A program made the position numbers and the translations under genes. DNA of 64,000 nt, taken from positions 42,183-106,182 of the forward strand of contig JAFEFS010000099.1 of assembly GCA_018240465.1 (NCBI GenBank), read 5' to 3'. Shown here piece after piece: positions 18,834-26,634 of this stretch. The notes under the pieces were generated by a model. That model saw nothing but the letters and a program-made list of their open reading frames with translations, had not been told where the DNA came from and ran no database searches. This DNA comes from Pseudomonadota bacterium (GTDB lineage Bacteria > Pseudomonadota > Gammaproteobacteria > Xanthomonadales > Rhodanobacteraceae). Position 1 is the stretch's first letter; each line of letters starts with the position of its first letter.

Positions 18834-19652
18834 ATGAGTTCGTTGAAAGGAAAAACCCTGTTCATCACCGGCGCATCGCGCGGCATCGGTCTTGCGATCG
18901 CGCTGCGCGCCGCGCGCGACGGAGCGAACGTGGCCATCGCCGCGAAGTCGGACGTGGCGAACCCGAAGCTGCCCGGCACGATCCACAGCGCCGCGGCCGC
19001 GGTCGAGGCGGCCGGCGGCAAGGGACTCGCGATCCGCTGCGACATCCGCGAGGAGAACGAAGTACATGCCGCGGTCGATACCACGGTTGCCCGCTTCGGC
19101 GGCATCGACGTGCTGGTCAACAACGCCAGTGCGATCTGGCTGCGCGGCGCGCTCGATACGCCGATGAAGCGCTACGATCTGATGACTCAGGTAAATTCTC
19201 GCGGCACTTTCCTCTGCGCGCAGGTCTGCCTGCCGCATCTGCTGAAAGCCGCGAATCCGCACGTCCTCACCCTGGCACCGCCGCCCTCGCTCGATCCGAA
19301 ATGGTGGGCACCGCATACCGGCTACACGCTGGCCAAGATGGGCATGAGCTTCGTCACCCTCGGCCTCGCCGCCGAATTCGCCGAAAAGGGCATCGCGATC
19401 AATGCGCTGTGGCCGCGCACGCTGATCGCCACCGACGCGCTCAACATGATTCCCGGCGTCGACGCCGGCAACGGGCGCAAACCGGAAATCATGGCCGACG
19501 CGGCGCACGCGATCCTGACCCGTCCGGCGCGCGAGGCGAGCGGCCGGTTCTTCATCGACGACGAAGTATTGCGCGCGGCAGGCGTCAGCGATTTTTCCGC
19601 CTACGCGGTCGATCCGTCGAAGCCGCTGCTGGCGGACTTGTTTCTGGATTGA
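18834..19652 (+). CDS. Short-chain dehydrogenase/reductase (HSDL2-like)
   Basis: An NAD(P)-dependent oxidoreductase of 272 residues. It shows the cofactor-binding GASRGIG motif near residue 12, VLVNNASAIW near residue 95 and the catalytic Tyr/Lys pair in GYTLAKMGMS. The asparagine-serine arrangement LTLAPPPSLDPKWW, in place of the usual Ser-containing strand, and the overall length resemble the hydroxysteroid-dehydrogenase-like 2 group, often associated with lipid metabolism; the substrate is unknown. The ATG at 18834 follows AAAGAGGCAGG, a good ribosome site. It is 17 bases from the LON-domain gene. Confidence 0.86.
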   Translation: MSSLKGKTLFITGASRGIGLAIALRAARDGANVAIAAKSDVANPKLPGTIHSAAAAVEAAGGKGLAIRCDIREENEVHAAVDTTVARFGGIDVLVNNASAIWLRGALDTPMKRYDLMTQVNSRGTFLCAQVCLPHLLKAANPHVLTLAPPPSLDPKWWAPHTGYTLAKMGMSFVTLGLAAEFAEKGIAINALWPRTLIATDALNMIPGVDAGNGRKPEIMADAAHAILTRPAREASGRFFIDDEVLRAAGVSDFSAYAVDPSKPLLADLFLD

Positions 19653-19660
19653 GTTGAACG

Positions 19661-19711
19661 GCGCGGGCCGGACGCCCGCTTCTTGATCTTCGCGATCGCG
19701 GACGATCGCAA
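19661..19711. repeat. Dispersed intergenic repeat, copy 1 (TTGATCTTCGC type)
   Basis: GGGCCGGACGCCCG is followed by CTTCTTGATCTTCGCGATCG and CGGACGATCGC. The core TTGATCTTCGCGATC matches copies at 28.6 kb (other strand) and 49.3 kb. All three lie between genes and have a small GC-rich hairpin before the TTGAT..ATCAA core; this copy has a degenerate right half. Confidence 0.6.
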
Positions 19712-19722
19712 AGGAAACAAAT

Positions 19723-20154
19723 ATGAAATACCTGCATACCATGATCCGCGTCCGCGACCTCGATGCCTCGCTGAAATTCTTCTGTGGGGGACTCGGCCTC
19801 ATCGAAACTCGACGCATCGACAACGAGAAAGGCCGCTTCACTCTCGTGTTCCTCGCCGCGACGGATACGCCAGACGCGGAGATCGAACTGACCTACAACT
19901 GGCCCGATGCCGAAGGCAGGACCGAAGGCTACGGCAGCGCGCGCAACTTCGGTCACCTCGCCTTCCGCGTCGCCGATATCTACGCCACCTGCGCGCACCT
20001 GCAGGCGATGGGGGTGACGATCAACCGTCCGCCGCGCGACGGCCACATGGCCTTCGTGCGCTCGCCTGATTTGATTTCAATCGAGTTGCTGCAGGACGGT
20101 CACCTGCCGCCGCAGGAGCCGTGGGCGTCGATGCCGAATACGGGGACGTGGTGA
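19723..20154 (+). CDS. VOC-family glyoxalase I-like protein
   Basis: A vicinal-oxygen-chelate protein of 143 residues, closest to lactoylglutathione lyase (GloA), which turns the methylglyoxal-glutathione hemithioacetal into S-lactoylglutathione. The start [20 protein letters not shown] is the standard GloA N-terminus with the first metal-ligand His; IELTYNWPD contains the glutamate, FGHLAFRV the second His, and SIELLQ the final Glu. All four expected metal ligands are therefore present, supporting an active enzyme. It is followed one base later by a HIT-family gene. Confidence 0.87.
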   Translation: MKYLHTMIRVRDLDASLKFFCGGLGLIETRRIDNEKGRFTLVFLAATDTPDAEIELTYNWPDAEGRTEGYGSARNFGHLAFRVADIYATCAHLQAMGVTINRPPRDGHMAFVRSPDLISIELLQDGHLPPQEPWASMPNTGTW

Positions 20155-20155
20155 T

Positions 20156-20575
20156 ATGAGCGGTTGCATCTTCTGCGGAATCATTGCGCAGAGGCTTTCT
20201 GCAAGTTTCGTTGCAGAGGATGAATCGACCGTCGCTTTCATGAGCTTGCGTCAACCCGTCCCCGGACATGTGCTCGTTGTGCCGCGCCGGCATGCACCGA
20301 CGATCTACGATCTGACGCCGGACGAAGGCAGCGCAGTGATGAATCTCGCGCTGCGCGTCGCGCACGGATTGCGCCGCGCCTATTCGCCGGCTGGATTGAA
20401 CCTGTGGCAATGCAATGGTGAAATCGCGGGGCAGGAGATCGATCATTTCCATCTGCACCTGCAGCCCCGCCAAATCGGCGACGGCATGTGGAATGTCTAT
20501 CCGAACGGCGTGCCCGATGATTGTCCGCGGGCATATCTCGATGAACTGGCTGCGCAATTGCTGCCGCACCTTTGA
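20156..20575 (+). CDS. HIT-family nucleotide hydrolase/transferase
   Basis: A 139-residue histidine-triad protein with the catalytic motif HFHLHLQPR (H-phi-H-phi-H-phi-phi) near residue 101. The N-terminal CIFCGII contains the two cysteines often found in HIT proteins that bind zinc, and HVLVVPRRHAPTIYDLTPDE is the usual second conserved block. Members hydrolyse adenosine phosphoramidates or dinucleoside polyphosphates; the specific substrate is unknown. It starts one base after the VOC stop and ends seven bases before the aminotransferase ATG, so all three are probably cotranscribed. Confidence 0.9.
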   Translation: MSGCIFCGIIAQRLSASFVAEDESTVAFMSLRQPVPGHVLVVPRRHAPTIYDLTPDEGSAVMNLALRVAHGLRRAYSPAGLNLWQCNGEIAGQEIDHFHLHLQPRQIGDGMWNVYPNGVPDDCPRAYLDELAAQLLPHL

Positions 20576-20582
20576 GGAATCG

Positions 20583-21812
20583 ATGAGCAACACCACCACC
20601 GCCGACCTGCTTGCCGCCGGCAAGCGCTACTACGTCCCGATCTACAAGCCGCGCGAGACGATACTCGAACGCGGGCAGGGTTCGCGCGTGTGGGACCGCG
20701 ACGGCAAGGAGTACGTCGATTTCGGCTCCGGCATCGCGGTGTGCGGGTTGGGCCACTGCGATCCCGACCTCGTCGCCGCACTGACCGAACAGGCGCACAC
20801 GCTCTGGCACACGAGCAACGTGTTCTATTCGGAGCCGCCGATCCGGCTGGCCGAGGAACTCGTCGAAGCTTCGCGCTTTGCCACGCGGGCGTTCCTGTGC
20901 AATTCGGGCGCGGAAGCGAACGAAGCCGCGATCAAGCTCGTGCGCAAATGGGCCGCAGCGCAGGGCAGGCCGCCCGAGAAGCGCGTGATGCTCACGTTCC
21001 GTGGCAGCTTCCACGGCCGCACGCTGGCCGCGGTCACCGCGACCGCGCAGCCGAAGTACCAGGACGGCTACGAGCCGCTGCCGGGTGGTTTCCGCTACGT
21101 CGACTTCAACGACCTGGCGCAGGTCGAGGCCGAGTTCGCGACGGGCGCTGTCGCCGCGGTGCTGGTCGAGCCGATCCAGGGCGAAGGCGGCGTGATGCCT
21201 GCCGCACCGGGTTTCTTGCGCGGCCTGCGCACACTCTGCGACCAACACGATGCGCTGCTCGTGCTCGACGAGATCCAGTGCGGCATGGGCCGCACCGGAG
21301 CGCTGTTTGCGCACTGGCACGACGGTGTCCGGCCCGACGTCGTCACTCTGGCCAAGGCGCTCGGCGGCGGCTTCCCGATCGGCGCGATGCTGGCCGGCGC
21401 GAAGGTCGCCGAGGTGATGCAGTTCGGCGCGCACGGCACCACGTTCGGCGGCAACCCGCTCGCCGCAGCCGTCGCGCGCGTAGCCTTGCGCAAGCTGTCA
21501 TCACCACAGGTCGCCGCGAACGTCGAACGTCAGTCGGCCGCACTGATTGCCGGCCTGCAATCGATCAATGCCGAACTGAAGGTGTTTGACGGCGTGCGCG
21601 GCCGCGGCCTGATGCTCGGCGCAGTGCTGACCGATGCGCACAAGGGCAAGGCAGGCGCGATTCTCGATCACGCCGCGCAGCAAGGCTTGCTGCTGCTGCA
21701 AGCCGGCCCTGATGTACTGCGCTTCGTGCCGGCGCTCAACATCACTGATCGCGATGTGAGCGAGGGACTTACGCGTCTCGCGCTCGCATTGCGTGCCTTC
21801 CTTGTCGCATAG
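20583..21812 (+). CDS. Class III aminotransferase (acetylornithine/succinylornithine type)
   Basis: A PLP-dependent omega-amino-acid aminotransferase of 409 residues. Visible signatures are FGSGIAVCGLGHCDPDL, the phosphate-binding NSGAEANEAAIKL, the SFHGRTLAA segment, LVLDEIQCGMGRTG with the cofactor aspartate, and the lysine in TLAKALGGGFPIGAML. This matches ArgD/AstC enzymes that use N-acetylornithine or succinylornithine, but ArgD, AstC and related diamine aminotransferases cannot be told apart safely from motifs. The ATG at 20583 sits after TTTGAGGAATCG. It is the last gene of the plus-strand run and lies near speA and speE, which may suggest arginine or polyamine metabolism. Confidence 0.88.
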   Translation: MSNTTTADLLAAGKRYYVPIYKPRETILERGQGSRVWDRDGKEYVDFGSGIAVCGLGHCDPDLVAALTEQAHTLWHTSNVFYSEPPIRLAEELVEASRFATRAFLCNSGAEANEAAIKLVRKWAAAQGRPPEKRVMLTFRGSFHGRTLAAVTATAQPKYQDGYEPLPGGFRYVDFNDLAQVEAEFATGAVAAVLVEPIQGEGGVMPAAPGFLRGLRTLCDQHDALLVLDEIQCGMGRTGALFAHWHDGVRPDVVTLAKALGGGFPIGAMLAGAKVAEVMQFGAHGTTFGGNPLAAAVARVALRKLSSPQVAANVERQSAALIAGLQSINAELKVFDGVRGRGLMLGAVLTDAHKGKAGAILDHAAQQGLLLLQAGPDVLRFVPALNITDRDVSEGLTRLALALRAFLVA

Positions 21813-21873
21813 AGGCGTGAATCGGTCGAGCGGATGATCTCGCGCCAACTTTTTTGATCGACAAGCGTAAAAA

Positions 21874-22740
21874 TCACTTGCGTCGCTTGAGGCGTATCAC
21901 CGCGGAAACGTCCTCGTCGCCGTGGCCTTGCGCCATCAGTTCGGCATAGTCTGCGAGCGACTTGTCGAGCACCTCGTGGCCGACGCCAGCCGCTGCCGCG
22001 AGATCGCGCGCGATGCCGAGATCCTTGTGCATCAGCGCGAGCTTGAAGCCGACGTTGAACTCGTTGCGCATCGCCGAAGCGCCGCGTTTATCGAGATACC
22101 ACGATTGCGCCGCGCCGCCCGACAACGTGGGCAGCAGCACGGCCGGATCGAGCCCGAGCGCTTCGGCCAGGGCGAGACCTTCGCCGATGCCCTGCATGAT
22201 GCCGGCGATCACGGTCTGGTTGACCGCCTTGGTGTTCTGTCCCGCGCCGATGCCGCCCATGCGCGTGATACGCGCGCCGTAGGCGTCCAGCACCGGCTTG
22301 ACGCGCGCGAGCGCGGCTTCGTCGCCGCCGACCATGATCGACAGCTTGCCGTTCTTCGCCCCTTCGACGCCGCCCGACACCGGTGCATCGAGGAAATCGC
22401 CGCCGGCCGCGCGCATGCGCTTCTGCGCCTCGACCGCGGTCTTCGACGACACGGTCGAATGATCGATGACGATCGTGCCGGGCTGCGCCTGCGCGGCGAT
22501 CGCGCGCGTCACCTCGAGCACGTCGGCATCGGCCGAGACGCATAGCGCGATCACATTGCAATGCTTCGCCAATTCGCCCGGATCCGCCGCGCCGAGTACG
22601 CCGTATTCCCGCGCGAACGCCTGCGCCTTCGCCGCGCTGCGATTGGCGACGCCGACCAAAAGCCCAAGACGCTTCAGGTGCCCGGTCATCGCCCAGCCCA
22701 TTGCGCCGAGACCAACGAATCCTGCCTTGATGTCTGCCAT
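21874..22740 (-). CDS. NAD(P)-dependent beta-hydroxyacid dehydrogenase (3-hydroxyisobutyrate/tartronate semialdehyde reductase family)
   Basis: A 288-residue member of the family including 3-hydroxyisobutyrate dehydrogenase and 2-hydroxy-3-oxopropionate reductase. It has the Rossmann motif GFVGLGAMGWAM at the N-terminus, the substrate motif DAPVSGGVEGAKNG, and the catalytic lysine region GAGQNTKAVNQTV. The C-terminal helix HKDLGIARDLA is typical. The exact substrate cannot be decided. The ATG at 22740 gives MADIKAGFVG. It lies 11 bases downstream of speA on the same strand and may be cotranscribed with it. Confidence 0.9.
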   Translation of the reverse strand: MADIKAGFVGLGAMGWAMTGHLKRLGLLVGVANRSAAKAQAFAREYGVLGAADPGELAKHCNVIALCVSADADVLEVTRAIAAQAQPGTIVIDHSTVSSKTAVEAQKRMRAAGGDFLDAPVSGGVEGAKNGKLSIMVGGDEAALARVKPVLDAYGARITRMGGIGAGQNTKAVNQTVIAGIMQGIGEGLALAEALGLDPAVLLPTLSGGAAQSWYLDKRGASAMRNEFNVGFKLALMHKDLGIARDLAAAAGVGHEVLDKSLADYAELMAQGHGDEDVSAVIRLKRRK

Positions 22741-22751
22741 GCTCGTCTCGA

Positions 22752-24632
22752 TCAGTCTTCCGCCAAATACGTGTAGCCCGTCAGTCCCGCTTCGAGTGCG
22801 ACGCTCAACCGCTCGGCTTCGCCGCCCGCAATGCCTGCGCGCGCAATCTTGTTCGCGTATTCCGTGCGCAGCGCGGCGAGGTCGTAGCCGACATAGTCGA
22901 GCATCAGGTCGGTGGTGTCGCCGCGGCGCAGGTGCGAGAACTCGTAGCCACCGTCGGCGCTGAGGCGCACGTTGACCGCGTCGGTGTCGCCGAACAGGTT
23001 GTGGATATCGCCCAGGGCTTCCTGGTACGCGCCAACGAGGAAGATGCCGAGACGATAGGCTTCGCCCTCGCGCGGCGCGTGCACGGGCAGGCTGACGTCG
23101 ACACCATCGGCGTCGACGTAGTCGTCGATGCGGCCGTCGGAGTCGCAGGTCAGGTCGGCGATCACGGCACGGCGGTCGGGCGCGCGGTCGAGGCCGGCGA
23201 TCGGCACGATCGGGAAGATCTGGTCGATCGCCCACGAGTCGGGAATCGATTCGAAGATCGAGAAGTTGACGAAATACTTGTCGACGAGTTTCTCGTTCAA
23301 CTCATCGAGCGCCTGCCGGTGCGCGCGCTCCTCGGGCTTGAGGCGCTGGCGCAGCGCGGTGACGATGGCGTAGTACAGATCGTCGGTGCGTGCGCGCTGG
23401 CGCAGCGTGAGCTGGCCGAGCGCGAACAGCGCGTGCGCTTCGCTCCATTGATGTTGCGCCTCGTGGTACAGCTCGATCACCGAACGCTCGCCGATCTCGG
23501 TATGGATCTCGCGCAGGCGGCGCAGCGCGACCGGTTCGTCCGCGTCGCGCGGCGGAATGCGGCCTTCAGGGGCGCGTTCGATGTCGCTGACATTGGTGAC
23601 GAGCACGGCGTGGTGTGCGGTCATCGCGCGGCCGGTTTCGCTGATCACGTGCGGCGGTGCGAAACCGTGCTCGGCGCAGGCCTGCGCGAGCGGCTCGACG
23701 ATGGTCGAAGCGTACTGGTCGAGGCCATAGTTGATCGAGCAGGCCGAGCGCGAGCGCGTGCCTTCGTAGTCGACGCCGAGACCGCCGCCGACATCGACGT
23801 AACGCACCGGCACGCCGAGCTTGCACAGCTCGACGAAATAGCGCGAGGCCTCGCGCATGCCGCTGGCGATGTCGCGCACATTGGAAATCTGCGAACCCAT
23901 GAACACGTGCAGCAGTTGCAGCGAGTTGGTAAGACCGGTCGCCTTGAGTTCGTCGATCAGCGTAAGCAGTTGCCGCGGCGTCAGGCCGAACTTGGATTTC
24001 TCGCCACCGGTGTTCTGCCATTTGCCCGCGCCGAGGCTGGTCAGGCGCATGCGCACGCCGAACAGCGGATCGACGCCGAGCGCTTTTGCTTCTTCGAGCG
24101 CGGGTTTGAGTTCCGAGGGTTTCTCGATGACGATGAACACGCGCAAGCCGAGCTTGCGCCCGATCAGCGCGAGGCGCAGGTATTCGCGATCCTTGTAGCC
24201 GTTGCAGATCACGATGCTGCCCGGATGGGCGAGCGCGAGCACGGCCATCAACTCGGGTTTGGAGCCGGCTTCGAGGCCGAAGCCCGCGCCGCCAGCCTGC
24301 GCCAGTTCGCCGGCCACGCCTTTTTGCTGATTGACCTTGACCGGGTAAACCGCGCTGTAGCCGCCGGCGTAGTCCCATTCCTTCATTGCCTTGGCGAACG
24401 CGCCCTGCAGGCGCGACAGACGATGGCGCAGGATGTCGGCGAAGCGCACCAGCAGCGGCAGGCGCGCGCCCTTCACGCGCGCCGCATCGACGATCGCCGG
24501 CAGACTGAACGCCGGGCCGTCGGCACCGCGCGGACGCACGATAAGGTCGCCACGTTCATCGACGTCGAAATAGCCCTCGCCCCAGTGCGCGATCGCGTAC
24601 TGCGCGCGCGCGGCATCGGTGGTCCAGCTCAC
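22752..24632 (-). CDS. speA: Biosynthetic arginine decarboxylase SpeA
   Basis: SpeA decarboxylates arginine to agmatine at the start of the plant/bacterial polyamine route. The 626-residue length fits. The PLP lysine is in VYPVKVNQQK near residue 75, the phosphate-binding glycine loop is VGGGLGVDYEGTRS, and the C-terminal part has FSIFESIPDSWAIDQIFPIV and IADLTCDSDGRIDDYV. I chose the GTG at 24632 (reading VSWTTDAARAQYAI) because GGAG lies about nine bases upstream and homologous proteins begin at this motif; an ATG at 24713 would add 27 residues. No agmatinase or SAM decarboxylase gene lies in the window, but speE is 7 kb away. Confidence 0.95.
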   Translation of the reverse strand: MSWTTDAARAQYAIAHWGEGYFDVDERGDLIVRPRGADGPAFSLPAIVDAARVKGARLPLLVRFADILRHRLSRLQGAFAKAMKEWDYAGGYSAVYPVKVNQQKGVAGELAQAGGAGFGLEAGSKPELMAVLALAHPGSIVICNGYKDREYLRLALIGRKLGLRVFIVIEKPSELKPALEEAKALGVDPLFGVRMRLTSLGAGKWQNTGGEKSKFGLTPRQLLTLIDELKATGLTNSLQLLHVFMGSQISNVRDIASGMREASRYFVELCKLGVPVRYVDVGGGLGVDYEGTRSRSACSINYGLDQYASTIVEPLAQACAEHGFAPPHVISETGRAMTAHHAVLVTNVSDIERAPEGRIPPRDADEPVALRRLREIHTEIGERSVIELYHEAQHQWSEAHALFALGQLTLRQRARTDDLYYAIVTALRQRLKPEERAHRQALDELNEKLVDKYFVNFSIFESIPDSWAIDQIFPIVPIAGLDRAPDRRAVIADLTCDSDGRIDDYVDADGVDVSLPVHAPREGEAYRLGIFLVGAYQEALGDIHNLFGDTDAVNVRLSADGGYEFSHLRRGDTTDLMLDYVGYDLAALRTEYANKIARAGIAGGEAERLSVALEAGLTGYTYLAED

Positions 24633-24792
24633 TATGGTTTTGCTCCAGCAAGATGCGAAAACGCGCTTATTGTAGCGATGTGGGCGAGTCATATTCGCTA
24701 CGCCCGGCTGCAATCATGCAATCGCCGCAAAACGGCTTGAGCGGCTGCCTGAAGTAGAATCCGTCTTTTCCGCACCGTGGCCGCTCCTTTCC

Positions 24793-26634
24793 GTGAAACT
24801 GCAATTCCCGTTCGTCCAGTTGCCGATCCGGTTCGACGCAGCGGCGCTGGCCGCCGAGGTCGCGACAGTCGACGAGGCGGAGTGGATCGCGCATCCGCAG
24901 GGATTCCACGGCAATTCGGCACTGCCCTTGATCGCGCTCAACGGCGATCCGGACAACGAGGGCCTCGAGGGACCGATGCGGCCGACGCCACTGCTCGAAC
25001 GCCTGCCGTATCTGCGCCAGACGCTGGCCGCACTCGGTACCGTGCTGGGACGCACGCGCCTGATGCGCCTGTCCGGGCACGCCGAGGTGTCGCCGCACGT
25101 CGATCAGGCCTACTACTGGGTCGAACGCCTGCGCGTGCACGTGCCGATCGCGACTAGGCCGACGGTGGTGTTCCATTGCGGCGACGCCGCCGTGCACATG
25201 GCTGCGGGCGAGTGCTGGATCTTCGACACCTGGCGCATGCACAAGGTCGTCAACGGCGCCGAGGATTCGCGCATCCATCTGGTCGTTGACACGGTCGGCG
25301 GCGACGGTTTCTGGGAGATGGTCGCACGCGGCCGTCCGCACGACGTGCGTGCCGGGAGCTGGAACGCGCCGTTGCTTTCCCCCGATGCGGCGGCGCGGCC
25401 CGCGCTTGCCTGCGAGTCGTTCAACTTGCCCGGCGTGATGAGTCCGTGGGAGGCACGCACGCACATCGCCTTCCTGCTTGCCGAGGCAGAACCGCATCCG
25501 AATCTGCCGCAGGTGCAGCAGGCTTCGATGCACTTCCTGCACCGCTGGCAGGCGCTATGGGCGCAGTACGGCGACAGCGCGGCGGCGCGCGAGCTGTACG
25601 AACCGGTGCTCGCGGAATACCGCGGCGCGATCCGGCGCTACGCGCAGGACATTTCATTACGCAATTCGCTCAATTTGGCGGCGCCACTGGAAACCATCGT
25701 GGTGCGCGCCGGATTGTCGAACGGTGTGGCGTCGATGCGTCCGGTCACGCGCGCGCGGCCGCAGGCGGAACGAGTCGGTACGGATGCGGAATTCCGGCGG
25801 CCCGTGTTCATCGTCTCCGCACCGCGTTCCGGCTCCACGCTGCTGTTCGAGACGCTCGCACGCGCCGGCAACGTCTTCACGATCGGCGACGAAAGCCACC
25901 GCCTGATCGAGGGCATCGATGCGCTCAATCCGGTGCTGACGGGATTCGCTTCCAACCGGCTCGACGCCGCCGCAGCGACGCCTGCCGTGAGCGCGACCCT
26001 GCGTGCGCGTTTCCGCGCCGAACTGGTCGACCGCGACGGCGGGCCGCCGTACGGCCTGCCGCTGCGCCTGCTCGAAAAGACGCCGAAGAACGCGCTGCGC
26101 ATTGCGTTCCTGGCGCGCATGTTCCCCGAAGCGGAATTCGTCTTCCTGCACCGCGACGTGCGCGAGACGCTGGCGAGCATGATCGAAGCCTGGCAATCCG
26201 GCCGCTTCCGCACCTATCCGCAATTGCCCGGCTGGCCGGGGCCGCCCTGGTCGCTGCTGCTCGTGCCGGGTTGGCGCGATCTTGCCGGCCGGCCCTTGCC
26301 CGAGATCGTCGCCGCGCAGTGGGACGCGACCCTGCGCTGCATGCTCGATGATCTCGCCGAACTGCCGCCGGCACGCGTGCATGTGGCGCGTTACGCCGCG
26401 CTGCTCGCCAATCCGGCCGGTGAGGTCGCGCGATTGTGCGCGGAGCTCGATTTTGTTTGGGATCGTCCGCTCGACGCCGGCCTGCCGCTGTCGCGCTACA
26501 CACTTTCGCCGCCGCAGGCGGACAAGTGGCGCAAGCACGAGGCAGCCATCCAATTCGTGCTGCCGGGGTTGGCCGAGACGATCGCGCGCACCGACGCGGC
26601 GCTGACCGATTTCGAGAAGCAGGCTAGCTTCTAG
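24793..26634 (+). CDS. Fusion of aspartyl/asparaginyl beta-hydroxylase-like domain and sulfotransferase
   Basis: A 613-residue two-domain protein. Residues 1-170 resemble aspartyl/asparaginyl beta-hydroxylases (2-oxoglutarate/Fe(II) enzymes): SPHVDQAYYW supplies His102 and Asp104, WRMHKVV supplies His150, and SRIHLVV supplies Arg160 for 2OG. Residues 335-600 form a sulfotransferase, with the PAPS 5'-phosphosulfate loop IVSAPRSGSTLLFE (about 341-354) and RLLEKTPKNALRI plus FVFLHRDVRETL for the 3'-phosphate. There is no signal peptide, so it should be cytoplasmic. The start is a GTG at 24793, divergent from speA. It converges on the TPR-sulfotransferase gene, sharing CTAG at the stops. Substrate and product are unknown. 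Confidence 0.85.
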   Translation: MKLQFPFVQLPIRFDAAALAAEVATVDEAEWIAHPQGFHGNSALPLIALNGDPDNEGLEGPMRPTPLLERLPYLRQTLAALGTVLGRTRLMRLSGHAEVSPHVDQAYYWVERLRVHVPIATRPTVVFHCGDAAVHMAAGECWIFDTWRMHKVVNGAEDSRIHLVVDTVGGDGFWEMVARGRPHDVRAGSWNAPLLSPDAAARPALACESFNLPGVMSPWEARTHIAFLLAEAEPHPNLPQVQQASMHFLHRWQALWAQYGDSAAARELYEPVLAEYRGAIRRYAQDISLRNSLNLAAPLETIVVRAGLSNGVASMRPVTRARPQAERVGTDAEFRRPVFIVSAPRSGSTLLFETLARAGNVFTIGDESHRLIEGIDALNPVLTGFASNRLDAAAATPAVSATLRARFRAELVDRDGGPPYGLPLRLLEKTPKNALRIAFLARMFPEAEFVFLHRDVRETLASMIEAWQSGRFRTYPQLPGWPGPPWSLLLVPGWRDLAGRPLPEIVAAQWDATLRCMLDDLAELPPARVHVARYAALLANPAGEVARLCAELDFVWDRPLDAGLPLSRYTLSPPQADKWRKHEAAIQFVLPGLAETIARTDAALTDFEKQASF

